The notes: generated by a model not told the origin, from the letters alone. A stretch of 64,000 nucleotides of DNA from Campanula takesimana (GCA_026119855.1 JAOWBW010000280.1:912116-976115); one strand, 5' to 3'; counted from the first letter of the stretch, positions 9,342 through 22,504 are shown. Made by a program: numbers and translations.

Positions 9342-12300
9342 ATGACTAATAACACTCAATCAATGTCGTTGCGATCGATCCTTGAGAAGGATAAGCTCGA
9401 AGAGAATGGTACTAACTTTATGGATTGGATCCATAGCATAAGAATCGTTCTTAGGCAAGAAGATAAGTTGTACATTCTCGATGGGCCTCTCCCTGCTGAA
9501 CCGCCGCCTACTGCCCCTAGGGCAGAAAGAGACAATTACAAGAAACATCGTAATGATTCTAGAGATGTAAGTTGTCTCATGCTTGCTGCCATGTGCTCAA
9601 AAATCCAACAAAGTTTGGAACATTTGGAAGCCTATGAGATAGGCGTGGAGTTGAGAACCATGTTTCAAGAGCAAGCTAGGCAAGAGAGGTACAAGACCAT
9701 TGTTGCATTCACTACTTGTAAAATGAATGAAGGGCAACAAGTGAGTCCTCACTTTCTTAAAATGAAAGGTTATGTAGAGCACCTTGAGAAACTTGGCTAT
9801 CCAATCCCATTGGAGCTAGCCACGGATCTCATTCTTAATTCATTGCCTAAAAGTTATAATCAGTTTGTGATGAATTATAACATGCATGGAATGGATAAGA
9901 ATCTCTCTGAGTTGCATGGGATGCTCAAAACTGCAGATATGAAAATTGTGGAGAAAGGTTCTCCCGTGCTCTTGGTTCATGATGAGAAGAAGGCTAGTGC
10001 CAAAGGAAAGGGTAAGAAAGTTGTCAAACCCAAAATAAGCAAGGCAAAGGTTGCCAAGGCTTCTGAGGCAAAACCCGATTCACAAAAGGATGAAATCTGT
10101 TTCCATTGTCAAGAAATTGGTCATTGGAAACGTAGTTGCAAGGCTTTCTTGGAAGAGCAAAAGAAGAAGAAGAGCAGCAAGGCTGCGTCGACTTCAGGTA
10201 TCTATATGATAGATATTCTCCTTTCTACCACTGATTCTTGGGTATTGGATACCGGATGTGGTTCTCACATTTGTCTAAATGTGCAGGGACTAAAGAATAG
10301 GAGACTGCTTAAAGAAGGTGAAGTAGATCTACGCGTGGGGAATGGAGCAAGAGTTGCTGCATTAGCCGTAGGGACTTATGAAGTCACTTTACCTTCCGGA
10401 TTAATTCTTGTTTTGAACAATTGTTATTATGTTCCGGATTTAAGCAGAAATATTATTTCAATTTCTTGTTTGGATAATGAAGGTTTTAAGTTTCTTATTG
10501 AGAATAAGAAATTTTCTATTTATTTAAATGATGTGCTTTATGGTATTGCTAATTCATTTAATGGCCTTTATATCTTGGATGTCAAGAATGAAAATAATGA
10601 CAATGTCTATCATGTAAATAAGAAATCTAAACCTAATAATGTAAATCATACATATTTGTGGCATTGCCGTCTCGGTCATATTAATGAGAAGCGTATCTCA
10701 AAACTCCATGGGGAAGGACTTTTGGGTTCATGTGACTTAGAATCATATGATACTTGTGAGTCGTGTCTTCTTGAAAAAATGACTAAGACACCTTTTACCA
10801 AGATGGGTGAAAGGGCAAGCGACTTATTGGGGTTGATACATTCTGATGTATGCGGACCATTAAGTAGCAATGCTAGGGGAGGATTTCAATACTTCATAAC
10901 CTTCACTGATGATTATAGTAGATTTGGGTATGTTTACCTAATGAAACATAAGAGTGAAGCATTTGAGATATTTAGAATATTTCAAAATAAAGTAGAAAAA
11001 CAACTTGGCAAAAGTATCAAGGCACTTCGATCAGATCGTGGTGGAGAATACTTGAGTCAAGAATTTGATGATCATCTAAAGAATTGTGGAATAGTTTCAC
11101 AATTAACTCCACCTGGAACGCCACAATGGAATGGTGTGTCCGAGAGGAGAAATCGGACTTTGTTAGACATGGTTCGATCAATGATGAGTCAAGTTGATCT
11201 TCCAATATCCTTTTGGGGTTACGCTCTAGAAACCGCTGCTTTCACGCTAAATCGTGTTCCAACTAAATCGGTTCAAAAGACTCCATATGAGATGTGGAGT
11301 GGAAAGAAAACTTGTTTATCTTTCATGAAGATTTGGGGTTGTGAATCTTTTGTCAAAAGACATGTCTCAGACAAACTTGCACACAAATCTGATAAGTGTA
11401 TTTTCGTGGGATATCCTAAGGAAACTAGAGGATATTACTTTTACAACCGTGAGGACAACAAAGTGTTTGTTGCCCGAACTGGTGTCTTTCTAGAGAAAGA
11501 GTTTCTCTCCAAAGAAATCAGTGGGAGTAAAATAAATCTTGAAGAAATTCGAGACCCAGAAAATAACATTGAACCAATAGTGGAACAAGAACAAGAACCA
11601 CAAGGAGTTGTGGAAACTGTTCAAAATACACAAGCAACTCGCAGATCTAGTAGGTTACGATCCGAGCCTGAGAGATATGGATTTCTCGTAACGGATAGTA
11701 ATGAGGTAGAAATCATTGAGAATGATGAACCGTTAACCTACCAAGATGCGATGTCTTCTCCTGATTCGGACAAGTGGCTTGGAGCCATGGAATCCGAATT
11801 GCAATCCATGCAAGACAATCAAGTTTGAAATTTGATTGATGCGCCCGAAGGTGTAAAAACCATAGGATGCAAATGGGTCTTCAAGAAGAAGACTGACATG
11901 GATGGGAAGGTGCATACTTACAAAGCTAGGCTTGTAGCGAAGGGTTATAGGCAAGTTCATGGTATTGACTATGATGAGACCTTTTCACCCGTAGCAATGA
12001 TCAAGTCTATAAGAATTTTGCTTGCCATTGCCGCATATCATGACTATGAAATATGGCAGATGGACGTCAAAACCGCTTTCCTGAATGGAAAACTCCAAGA
12101 GGATGTGTATATGACAACCAGAAGGTTTTGAACAAGATTCTAAGGTATGCAAGTTGCAGAGATCCATCTATGGATTGAAGCAAGCTTCTAGGAGTTGGAA
12201 TCTCCGTTTTGATGAATCGGTCAAAGAGTTTGGTTTCATCAAGAACGAAGATGAGCCTTGTGTATACAAGAAGATTAGTGGGAGCATAGTGCTATTCCTT

Positions 12301-13299
12301 GTTTTATACGTGGATGACATATTGCTCATTGGAAACGACATTCCTACACTTCAGTCTGTGAAGACTTGGTTAGGAAAGTGCTTCGCAATGAAAAATATGG
12401 GTGAAGCCGCATATATTCTTGGCATTAAGATCTATAGAGATAGATCAAGGAGGCTACTTGGTTTAAGCCAAAGTACATACATTGACAAGGTCATTAAAAG
12501 ATTTCGTATGGAAAATTCTAAGAGAGGCACCTTGCCCGTGTTACATGGAGTTTCTCTAAGCAAGACTCAATGTCCTAAGACAAACGATGAGCGTGAGAAA
12601 ATGAATGATGTTCCATATGCTTCGGTAATTGGGTCCATCATGTATGCCATGATTTGTACTAGACCGGATGTATCTTATGCTTTGAGCATGACAAGTAGAT
12701 ACCAATCCGACCCTGGCGAAAATCACTGGATAGCTGTAAAAGCGATTCTTAAGTACTTTAGAAGAACTAAAGACTCGTTTTTGGTCTATGGAGGAATGGA
12801 AGATGATCTCGTTGTAAATGCTTACACGGATGCAAGTTTCCAAACCGACAAAGATGATAGCCGATCGCAATCGGGTTTTGTGTTTATGTTAAATGGTGGA
12901 GCTGTAAGCTGGAAGAGTTCCAAGCAAAGTACAACCGCTGATTCTACAACAGAAGCTGAGTATATTACTGTATCGAATGCTGCAAAGGAAGCTGTTTGGA
13001 TTAAGAAGTTCATAACTGAACTTGAAGTGGTTCCTAGTATTGCTAATCCAATAGACCTTTATTGCGATAATAATGGTGTTATTGCTCAAGCAAAGGAACC
13101 AAGAGCACATCAGAAATCCAAACACATACTTAGGCGTTTTCATATCATTCGAGAGATCGTTGATAGGGGAGACGTAAATATATGCAGAGTACCTACTGAT
13201 GACAATGTTGCGGACCCGCTAACAAAGGGACTTCCACAAGCTAAACATGATGGTCATGTTAGGTCCATGGTTATTAGATACATGGGAGATTGGGCCTAG
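9342..13299 (+). pseudogene. gag-pol: Copia Gag-Pol polyprotein of element 1, broken
   Basis: Domains in order: Gag; CCHC knuckle CFHCQEIGHWKRSC (about 10099-10140); aspartic protease LDTGCGSH; integrase zinc region from WHCRLGH and the DD35E core (HSDVCGP, RSDRGGEY, GVSERRNR); reverse transcriptase with LYVDDILLIGND; RNase H with AYTDASF and STTEAEY. Compared with the intact copy at 22505 it has a nonsense TGA at 11826-11828 where that copy has TGG, and a 2-bp deletion near 12113 (ATGACAACC for ATGACACAACC) that shifts the frame before the YVDD region. The third part (12154-13299) is again open to the normal stop. With only two lesions it died recently, or the lesions are sequencing errors. 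Confidence 0.9.
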
Positions 13300-13304
13300 G
13301 GCAT

Positions 13305-13313
13305 GTGGGAGAT
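13305..13313 (+). other. Polypurine tract of element 1
   Basis: GTGGGAGAT immediately precedes the TGTTGG of the 3' LTR at 13314 and is the usual plus-strand primer of plant copia elements. Confidence 0.75.
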
Positions 13314-13991
13314 TGTTGGCAGTGGTGCCCTAGGCACGTTTAATAAACGTTGTAATTGTTATCATTTATTTCATATCAATAAAGAGATGTTTTGATTATT
13401 ATTGTTGTTCATGTTTACTTATAATAATCTCCGTCCCTAGTACTTGTTAAGCACTAGTATAAAGGCTAAATGATCATGGGATGATCATGTTAGATTTATG
13501 GGTACTTGTTTGGAACAAGGTACTGGACATGACCCGCTGTATGAGAATTATGTCATGGTCTATGTCGAACATATATCTTATATTAGTTATGTCATTTGAA
13601 TCCTTAGACATGAAGTTATTATAGTCTTCCACTTGATGAACATTATNNNNNNNNNNNNNNNNNNNNNNNNNNNNNNNNNNNNNNNNNNNNNNNNNNNNNN
13701 NNNNNNNNNNNNNNNNNNNNNNNNNNNNNNNNNNNNNNNNNNNNNNTCGTTCGTCGGTGTGGATACCGCTAGAGGGTGAAGCTCATCATCTTCAAGGTTC
13801 GCGTTCTTGATCAAGTTTCAAAATCTCCACCAAGTTCAAAGCTAGAAATTCATAGCCATCAAGGGTTAGTTATTCCTCTATTCATCTTGTTGTATTTGAT
13901 TTAATCATATGAACGGATCCTTGGCTTTGGGTTTCATTAAAATTTTAATTGCTAATTTCCGCTGCGCATGTTACTATGTGGAAACCCAACA
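13314..13991 (+). repeat. Composite LTR interrupted by the assembly gap
   Basis: The left part (13314-13646) matches the type-1 LTR at 6282 (ATAATCTCCGTCCC, GTCGAACATATATCTTATATTAG). The right part (13747-13991) matches the type-2 LTRs (ATCTTGTTGTATTTG context, TCGTTCGTCGGTGTGG). So it is not one LTR: it joins the 3' LTR of element 1 to the 5' LTR of the next element, and the unsequenced interval may hold the rest of both plus flanking DNA. Confidence 0.8.
13647..13746. other. Assembly gap of 100 N
   Basis: Exactly 100 undetermined bases, a conventional length for a gap of unknown size. It lies inside LTR sequence where long near-identical repeats would confuse assembly. Confidence 0.98.
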
Positions 13992-14005
13992 GTGGTATCA
14001 GAGCC

Positions 14006-15485
14006 CCGTTCATGTTGATTATTTCAATACTAAGATCATGTTGTGTGGATATAAATTGATATTTTAGGTGCCTAGCATGAATATGAATATTGGATTACGT
14101 GATTTTTATGTGTTATATGATTTTTGTGGTTTATTGTTTTAGAAATTTTATCGCACTATTCATCGCAATAAAAATTATGGTGGATTTAAAATTGTTTGGA
14201 TTATCAATTTTGGATTGGATCAAGTTTTGATATTCTAGGGATTCAAGAATAAATTGTTTATTCAAGGTTTTGTTGATCATAGTGATTGGATCACCAGAAC
14301 ACCAAATCCTTATTGAATCGGGAAAAACAATTTTGAGACAAATTTTGGAACTTTAAAATTTGATGTTTTTCGGAAGGGTCCGACCGGACCCATACCTTGA
14401 CCCGGCCGGACCTAGGGTTTGGCGCGGTAGGGCTTGGGTCTTGGGTGTGGATCTTGGGTTTAAATTTCCTATTTGTTTAGTCTTGTGAGTCTAAGATTGG
14501 TTCAAGGTTTGGATGGCTAATCTACGTTCATCGAGATTGTGTTTCCAACTTGATCGCAATCGAAGTTTCAAAGATAAAACGAAGTTAGAATTATGAAGAG
14601 TTCATAATTGCTAAAATTCAAGAAACAAAGTTCTTGATTCAAAGATTGGAGATCCATGTGGAATTGTGAATGCCATTTGCCTACGTTCATCGAGACCATC
14701 TATTGCTTAGTTTCGGCCACATGGCCTACTTTCTTGGTTTCTTGAATAAGTGCGGAATTGTGGATGCCATATGGCTTAGTTTCGGTCGCACTTCTTGTTG
14801 TCTTGATTTGGAGATGATAACCAAAGTTCAAATAGTCTCATCCTCATAATTATAGAGAAACTAATGACACATAAATATTATGCTTAAATTAATGGAGATT
14901 AATTAGTGTGCTAAACTTGATGTGAAACATGTTATATTATGTGCTCATAAATGTGTTATATGCCTATATGTGATGAACCTTCAAGAAAGTTTTAAGTCCT
15001 TTTGCCATGCCATGATTAAAACACTTGTTTATACATGAGTAATTTTATGTGGGCTCGCCAAAGCGAGGTGCATTGATTTTATTCATGTTTGAACAAGATG
15101 AGTGATAAAAGAGTTTCCTATGCGTTTAAAATTGGTTGGACTTAATTAAGCGTCAAAACAGTTTTGGGCTTGAGGCAAAGATGAGATTTAACATGCTTTT
15201 GAAATTGGATTTCTTAAAGATCTCATGAAAAGAACTGAGAGTCATATGAGATTATGATTGACAAGAGTTGTCTACCTAATTGATTTAATTTTGAGCGGTG
15301 CACCAAAGCGTACTCAAATTTAGATTAAAGCGGGATCTCAACCCAATTAAATTATATTATACATTGGATGTATAAGAAGGTTATATAATTTAGTGGGAGT
15401 ATTTTGTTTAAAATACATTATTTATCTCTTATGAAGAAAATCGGTACTCTTATTAAATTTTGGAAATTTTGCATATTTGTAGACA
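14006..15485 (+). other. Leader of type-2 element 2
   Basis: No ORF of note. Contains the 16-bp near-palindrome GGGTCCGACCGGACCC at 14376-14391 and a related GACCCGGCCGGACC just after it. The matching block at 21394-21409 is in the leader of element 3. Element 1 has its own different CG words at the equivalent place. Confidence 0.6.
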
Positions 15486-18400
15486 ATGACTAATAACACT
15501 CAATCAATGTCGTTGCGATCGATCCTTGAGAAGATAATCTCGAAGAGAATGGTACAAACTTTAGGATGGATCCGTAGCATAAGAATCGTTCTTAGGCAAG
15601 AAGATAAGTTGTACATTCTCGATGAGCCTCTCCCTGCTGAACCACCGCCTACTGCCCCTAGGGTAGAAAGGGACAATTACAAGAAACATCGTAATGATTC
15701 TAGAGATGTAAGTTGTCTCATGCTTGCTGCTATGTGTTCAAAACTCCAACAAAGTTTGGAACATTTGGAAGCCTATGAGAGAGGCGTGGAGTTGAGAACC
15801 ATGTTTCAAGAGCAAGCTAGGCAAGAGAGGTACAAGACCATTGTTCATTTCACTACTTGTAAAATGAATGAAGGGCAAACAAGTGAGTCCTCACTTTCTT
15901 AAAATGAAAGGTTATGTAGAGCACCTTGCACCAACTTGGCTATCCAACTCCAAATATCCGCATCCCATTGGAGCTAGCCACGGATCTCATTCTTAATTCA
16001 TTGCCCAAAAGTTATATCTCAGTTTGTGATGAATTATAACATGCATGGAATGGATAAGAATCTCTCTGAGTGTGCATGGGATGCTCAAAACTGCAGAGAT
16101 GAAAATGTGGATAAAGGTTCTCCCCGTGCTCTTGGTTCATGATGGAAGAAGCCTGGTGGCCAAAGGCAAGGTAAGGCAAAAGTTGTCAAAACCAAGATAA
16201 GCAAGGCAAAGGTTGCCAAGGCTTCTGAGGCAAAAACCCGATACACAAAATGGATGCAATTTGTTTCCATTGTCAAGAAAATTGGTCATTGGAAACGTAA
16301 TTGCAAGGCTTTCTTGGGAAGAGCAAAAGAAGAAGAAGAGCAGCAAGGCTGCGTCGCTTCAAGGTATCTATATGATAGATATTCTCCTTTCTACCACTGA
16401 TTCTTGGGTATTGGATACCGGATGTGGTTCTCACATTTGTCTAAATGTGCAGGGACTAAAGAATAGGAGACTGCTTAAAGAAGGTGAAGTAGATCTACGC
16501 GTGGGAAATGGAGCAAGAGTTGCTGCATTAGCCGTAGGGACTTATGAAGTCACTTTACCTTCCGGATTAATTCTTGTTTTGAACAATTGTTATTATGTTC
16601 CGGATTTAAGCAGAAATATTATTTCAATTTCTTGTTTGGATAATGAAGGTTTTAAGTTTCTTATTGAGAATAAAGAAATTTTCTATTTTTTAAATGATGT
16701 GCTTTATGGTATTGCTATTTCATTTAATGGCCTTTAATCTTGGATTTCAAGAATGAAAATGATGTCTATCATGTAAATAAGAAATCTAACCTAATGATGT
16801 TAAATCATACTTATTTGTGGCATTGCCGTCCTTGGTCATATTATTGAGAAGCGTACCTCAAACTCCATGGGGACGGACTTTTGGGTTCATGTGACTTAGA
16901 GTTCATATGATACTTGTGAGTTCGTGTCTTCTTGGAAAAATGACTAAGACACCTTTATCAAGTTTGGGTGAAAGTGCAAGCGACTTATTGGGGTTGATAC
17001 ATTCCGATGTATGCGGCCCATTAAGTAGCAATGCTAGGGGAGGATTTCAATAATTTCATAACCTTCACTGATGATTATAGTAGATTTGGGTATGTTTACC
17101 TAATGAAACATAAAGTGAAGCATTTGAGATATTTAGAATATTTCAAAATGAAGTAGAAAAACAACTTGGCAAAAGTATAAAAGCACTTCGATCAGATCGA
17201 GGTGGAGATATACTTAAGTCAAGAATTGATGATCATCTAAAGAATTGTGGAATAGTTTCACAATTGACTCCACCGGGAACACCACAATGGAATGGTGTGT
17301 CCGAGAGGAGGAATCGGACTTTGTTAGACATGGTTCGATCAATGATGAGTCAAGTTGATCTTCCAATATCCTTTTGGGGTTACGCTCTAGAAACCGCTGC
17401 TTTCACACTAAATCGTGTTCCGACTAAATCGGTCAAAAAGACTCCATATGAGATGTGGAGCGGAAAGAAGCTTTGTCTATCTTTCATGAAGATTTGGGGT
17501 TGTGAAGTTTTTGTCAAAAGACTTATCTCAGACAAACTTGCACACAAATCTGATAAATGTATTTTCGTGGGATATCTTAAGGAACTAAAGGATATTACTT
17601 TTACAACCAAAGGACAACAAAGTGTTTGTTGCCCGAACTGGTGTCTTTCTAGAGAAAGAGTTTCTCTCCAAAGAATCAGTGGGAGTAAAATAAATCTTGA
17701 AGAAATTCGAGACCCAGAAAATAACATTGAACCAATAGTGGAACAAGAACAAGAACCACAAGGAGTGTGTGGACCTGTTCAAAATACACAAGCATCTCGC
17801 AGATCTAGTAGGTTACGATCCGAGCCCGAGAGATATGGATTTCTCGTAACGGATAGTAATGAGGTAGAAATCATTGAGAATGATGAACCGTCAACCTACC
17901 AAGAGGCGATGTCTTCTCCTGATTCGGACAAGTGGCTTGGAGCCATGTGGAATCCGAATTGCAATCCATGCAAGACAATCAAGTTTGGAATTTGATTGAT
18001 GCGCCCGAAGGTTGTAAAAACATTGGATGCAAATGGGTCTTCAAGAAAAGACTGACATGGATGGAGGAGGTGCATACTTACAAAGCTAGGCTTGTAGCGA
18101 AAGGGTTTATAGGCAAGTTCATGTATTGACTATGATGAGACCTTTTCACCCGTAGCAATGATCAAGTCTATAAGAATTTTGCTTGCCATTGCCGCATATC
18201 ATGACTATGAAATATGGCAGATGGACGTCAAAACCGCTTTCTCTCTGAATGGAAAAACTTCAAGAGGATTGTATATGGACAAAACCAGAAGGTTTTGAAC
18301 AAGATTCTAAGGTAGCAAATTGCAGAGATCCATCTATGGATTGAGCAAGCTTCTAGGAGTTGGATTCTCCGTCCGTTTTGATGAATCGGTCAAAGAGTTT

Positions 18401-19460
18401 GGTTTCATCAAGAACGAAGATGAGCCTTGTGTATACAAGAAGATTAGTGGGAGCATAGTGCTATTCCTTGTTTTATACGTGGATGACATATTGCTCATTG
18501 GAAACGACATTCCTACACTTCAGTCTGTGAAGACTTGGTTAGGAAAGTGTTTTGCAATGAAAGATATGGGTGAAGCCGCTATATTCTTGGCATTAAGATC
18601 TATAGAGATAGATCAAGGAGGCTACTTGGTTTAAGCCAAAGTACATACATTGACAAGGTCATTAGAAGATTCCGCATGGAAAATTCTAAGAGAGGAACCT
18701 TGCCCGTGTTACATGGAGTTTCTCTAAGCAAGACTCAATGTCCTAAGACAAACGATGAGCGTGAGAAAATGAATGATGTTCCATATGCTTCGGCAATTGG
18801 GTCCATCATGTATGCCATGATTTGTACTAGGCCGGATGTGTCTTATGCTTTGAGCATGACAAGTAGATACCAATCCGACCCTGGTGAAAATCACTGGATA
18901 GCTGTAAAAGCGATTCTTAAGTACTTGAAAGAACTAAAGACTCGTTTTTGGTCTATGGAGGAATGGAAGATGATCTCGTTGTAAATGCTTACACGATGCA
19001 AGCTTCGAACACGACAAAGATGATAGCCGATCGCAATCGGGATTTGTGTTTATGTTAAATGGTGGGCTGTAAGCTGGAAGAGTTCCAAGCAAAGTACAAC
19101 CGCTGATTCTACAACAGAAGCTGAGTATATTGCTGCATCGGATGCTAAAAAGGAAGCTGTTTGGATTAAGAAATTCATAAACTGAACTGAAGTGGTTCCT
19201 AGTATTGCTATTCCAATAGACCTTTATTGCGACAATAATGGTGCTATTGCTCAAGCAAAGGAACCAAGGAGCACATCAGAAATCCAAACACATACTTAGG
19301 CGTTTTCATATCATTCGAGAGATCGTTGATAGGGGAGACGTAAATATGCAGAGTACCTACTGATGACAATGTTGCGGACCCGCTAACAAAGGGACTTCCA
19401 CAAGCTAAACATGATGGTCATGTTAGGTCCATGGGTATTAGATACATGGGAGATTGGGCC
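15486..19460 (+). pseudogene. gag-pol: Copia Gag-Pol remains of element 2, many frameshifts
   Basis: The largest open pieces are 15486-15902 (Gag), 16213-16737 (protease region, LDTGCGSH intact), 17264-17995 (integrase C-terminal half, GVSERRNR), 18320-18634 (RT with LYVDDILL) and 18676-18984 (RT end). Each piece matches the corresponding part of the intact protein at 22505-26461 almost perfectly; breaks are nearly all 1-2 base indels (for example GAGTGTGCATGGG for GAGTTGCATGGG near 16068). Natural decay normally gives many substitutions as well, so at least part of this damage may be read error. No functional product is expected from the sequence as given. Confidence 0.8.
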
Positions 19461-20309
19461 TAGGGCAAGTGGGAGATTGTTGGTAGTGGTGCCCTAGGCA
19501 CGTTTAATAAACGTTGTAATTGTTATCATTTATTTCATATCAATAAAGAGATGTTTTGATTATTATTGTTGTTCATGTTTACTTATAATAATCCCCGTCC
19601 CTAGTACTTGTTAAGCACTAGTATAAAGGCTAAATGATCATGGGATGATCATGTTAGATTTATGGGTACTTGTTTGGAACAAGGTACTGGACATGACCCG
19701 CTGTATGAGATTTATGTCATGGTCTATGTCGTACATATATCTCATATTAGTTATGTCATTTGAATCCTTAGACATGAAGTTATTATAGTCTTCCACTTGA
19801 TGAACATTATTTTGACATATTCAAACGCTATCTTAACACGGTAGTTATAAAGGGTATGATTGGCATAATCGGATTCCCGTTGGGAAGAATAATAAGCTAA
19901 ATGGATTTGTCCCTCTTCGGAGAGATGTCAAGCTTGGGCCCCTCGTAGGAATGATGTTGATGAAATGTTCGGCCGGACTCAAATGAATTGATTGGATCAA
20001 TGTCATTTGGATTATCAACATATTCGGAATCGAGAAAGTATTGAACAAAACAAGTTGACCGTTTGACCATGACTTGTGTTCAATGACATCATGGACAAAG
20101 GGATTGTGACATATTCTAAAGGAATGCGAAATTGTATCTAGTTACACTATTTGGGTAGGTATGACGGTTTGCTAGAACCTAATCATATCTTATGGGTTCA
20201 TGTTTGAGCCCATTGCCAACTTAGTGTAATCCTAGAGGGTCACACACAAATAGAACGAATCATAAAGGACTAAATTGGAATTATGGAAAAATGTCAGGTT
20301 TTTGGCTCT

Positions 20310-20492
20310 GGCACGGTCGTGCGCCTTAAAATGGCACGGCCGTGCCAAAAATCCAAATCAAGGCAAATCTGTCGACATGTTTGGCACGACCGTGCCAAGA
20401 AGTCAAGCACGACCGTGCCGAAATTGGTCGACTGGGGAAATCGCGCGGACCTAATGGCACGACCGTGCCAGTTTATAGGCACGACCGTGCCA
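20310..20492. repeat. Cluster of six GGCACGACCGTGCC palindromic words in LTR
   Basis: Six copies, including the perfect palindrome TGGCACGGCCGTGCCA near 20332 and variants with A in place of the central G. They sit upstream of the TATA-like box, where U3 regulatory sequences are expected. The block is absent from the type-1 LTR, which has another word there. The same word recurs in the gypsy LTR at 62.6 kb. Confidence 0.85.
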
Positions 20493-20576
20493 GTCAAGTC
20501 GGCCAGAATTCCTTGTTGCCTAATTTGGTGACGGGATTTAGGATTCCTAAGTCCTTAAGGGTTAAGGATTGGGACC

Positions 20577-20585
20577 TATTTAAAG
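20577..20585 (+). promoter_or_regulatory. TATA-like box of type-2 LTR
   Basis: TATTTAAAG, about 85 bp downstream of the palindrome cluster and about 430 bp before the LTR end. The identical site is at 27577-27585 in the 3' LTR. Confidence 0.45.
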
Positions 20586-21012
20586 ATCTTTTCAGCAGCC
20601 ATTAGACATATTATTGTGAGTGCCTCCATAAGGTTTTGAGAGGTTATTTTTCTTGTTCTAAGATCCAAAAGGTGAAGAACAAGAATATTCATAATTCCAT
20701 ATAGTTCTTGCAATGTGAAAGTGTGTTTCACAATTTGGTCTAGCAACCAAGATCAAAAAGTTGCTTGATATTCGTTCGTGGTGTGGATACCGCTAGAGGG
20801 TGAAGCTCATCATCTTCAAGGTTCGCGTTCTTGATCAAGTTTCAAAATCTCCACCAAGTTCAAAAGCTAGAAATTCATAGCCATCAAGGTTAGTTATTCC
20901 TCTATTCATCTTGTTGTATTTGATTTAATCATATGAACGGATCCTTGGCTTTGGGTTTCATTAAAATTTTAATTGCTAATTTCCGCTGCGCATGTACTTG
21001 GAAACCCAACAG

Positions 21013-21025
21013 TGGTATCAGAGCC
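21013..21025 (+). other. Primer binding site of element 3, initiator tRNA-Met
   Basis: TGGTATCAGAGCC one base after the LTR end, as in element 1. Confidence 0.9.
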
Positions 21026-22504
21026 CCGTTCATGTTGATTATTTCAATACTAAGATCATGTTGTGTGTATATAAATTGTTTATGTGCCTAGCATGATATG
21101 AATATTGGATTACGTGATGTTTATGTGTTATATGATTTTATGTGGTTTATTGTTTTAGAAACTTTAATCGCACTATTCAATCGCAATAAAAATTATGGTG
21201 GATTTAAAATTGTTTGGATTATCAATTTTTGATTGGATCAAAGTTTTGATATTCTAGGGATTCAAGAATAAATTGTTTATTCAAGGTTTTGTTGATCATA
21301 GTGATTGGATCACCAAGAACACCAAATCCTTATTGAATCGGGAAAAACAATTTTGAGACAAATTTTGGAACTTTAAAATTTTGATTTTCGGAAGGGTCCG
21401 ACCGGACCCATACCTTGACCCGGCCGGACCTAGGGTTTGGCGCGGGGTAGGGCTTGGGTCTTGGGTGTGGATCTTGGGTTTAAATTTCCTATTTGTTTTA
21501 GTCTTGTGAGTCTAAGATTGGTTCAAGGTTTGGATGGCTAATCTACGTTCATCGAGATTGTGTTTCCCAAACTTGATCGCAATCGAAGTTTCAAAGATAA
21601 AACGAAGTTAGAATTATGAAGAGTTCATAATTGCTAAAATTAAGAAACAAAGTTCTTGATTCAAAGATTGGAGATCCATGTGGAATTGTGAATGCAATTG
21701 GCCTACGTTCATCGAGACCATCTATTGCTTAGTTTCGGCCACATGGACTACTTTCTTGGTTTCTTGAATAAGTGCGGAATTGTGGATGCCATATGGCTTA
21801 GTTTCGGTCGCACTTCTTGTTGTCTTGATTTGGAGATGATAACCAAAGTTCAAATAGTCTCATCCTCATAATTATAGAGAAACTAATGACACATAAATAT
21901 TATGCTTAAATAATGGAGATTAATTTAGTGGCTAAACTTGATGTGAAACATGTTTATATTATGTGCTCATAAATGTGTTATATGCTATATGTGATGAACC
22001 TTCAAAGAAAGTTTTAAGTCCTTTTGCCATGCCATGATTAAAACACTTGTTTATACATGAGTAATTTTATGTGGGCTCGCCAAAGCGAGGTGCATTGATT
22101 TTTATTCATGTTTGAACAAGATGAGTGAATAAGAGTTTCCTATGCGTTTAAAATGGTTGGACTTAATTAAGCGTCAAAACAGTTTTGGGCTTGAGGCAAA
22201 GATGAGATTTAACATGCTTTTTGAAATTGGATTTCTTAAAGAATCTCATGAAAAGAACTGAGAGTCATATGAGATATGATTGACAAGAGTTGTCTACCTA
22301 ATTGATTTAATTTTGAGCGGTGCACCAAAGCGTACTCAAAATTAGATTAAAGCGGGATCTCAACCCAATTAAATTATATTATACATTGGATGTATAAGAA
22401 GGTTATATAATTTAGTGGGAGTATTTTGTTTAAAATACATTATTTATCTCTTTAATGAAAATCGGTACTTATTAAATTTTGGAAATTTTGCATATTTGTA
22501 GACA
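21026..22504 (+). other. Leader of element 3
   Basis: About 1.48 kb without a supported ORF before the polyprotein start. Contains GGGTCCGACCGGACCC at 21394-21409 and the TCGCCAAAGCGA hairpin motif near 22078. A leader this long is normal for Angela-type elements and usually contains packaging and dimer signals, which I cannot locate. Confidence 0.6.

Larger units (their letters stand above)
6282..13646 (+). mobile_element. Angela-like Ty1/copia element 1 (type-1 LTR), 3' LTR cut by gap
   Basis: Complete 5' LTR (6282-7745), PBS, long leader, polyprotein pseudogene (9342-13299), polypurine tract and the first 333 bp of the 3' LTR before the gap. The Gag style (FQEQARQERYKT..., long LTRs of about 1.5 kb, about 1.6-kb leader) is what I associate with the Angela lineage. 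That lineage call is moderate, the copia call is firm. It is inserted into the leader of the left Tat-like element. Confidence 0.85.
13992..19477 (+). mobile_element. Type-2 copia element 2, internal region full of indels
   Basis: PBS (13993-14005), leader, polyprotein remains and polypurine tract (19467-19477) in the same order as element 3 (21012-26475). It aligns with element 3 along its full length, but single-base insertions and deletions are scattered throughout while substitutions are rare. It shares the LTR at 19478-21011 with element 3. This could be a tandem element from recombination between LTRs, or a poorly corrected duplicate of element 3 beside the gap. Confidence 0.75.
19478..21011 (+). 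repeat. Type-2 copia LTR (1534 bp), shared by elements 2 and 3
   Basis: Ends TGTTGG and CCAACA. It serves as 3' LTR for element 2 (polypurine tract on its left) and 5' LTR for element 3 (PBS on its right). TATTTAAAG at 20577-20585 is a possible TATA box just downstream of a palindrome cluster at 20310-20492. Confidence 0.9.

Noticed and set aside
20283..20605. ORFs of 82-87 codons within the type-2 LTR, with repeated ARPC or TTVP
   Set aside because: They are translations of the palindromic word cluster; both LTRs have them in different frames because of single-base indels.
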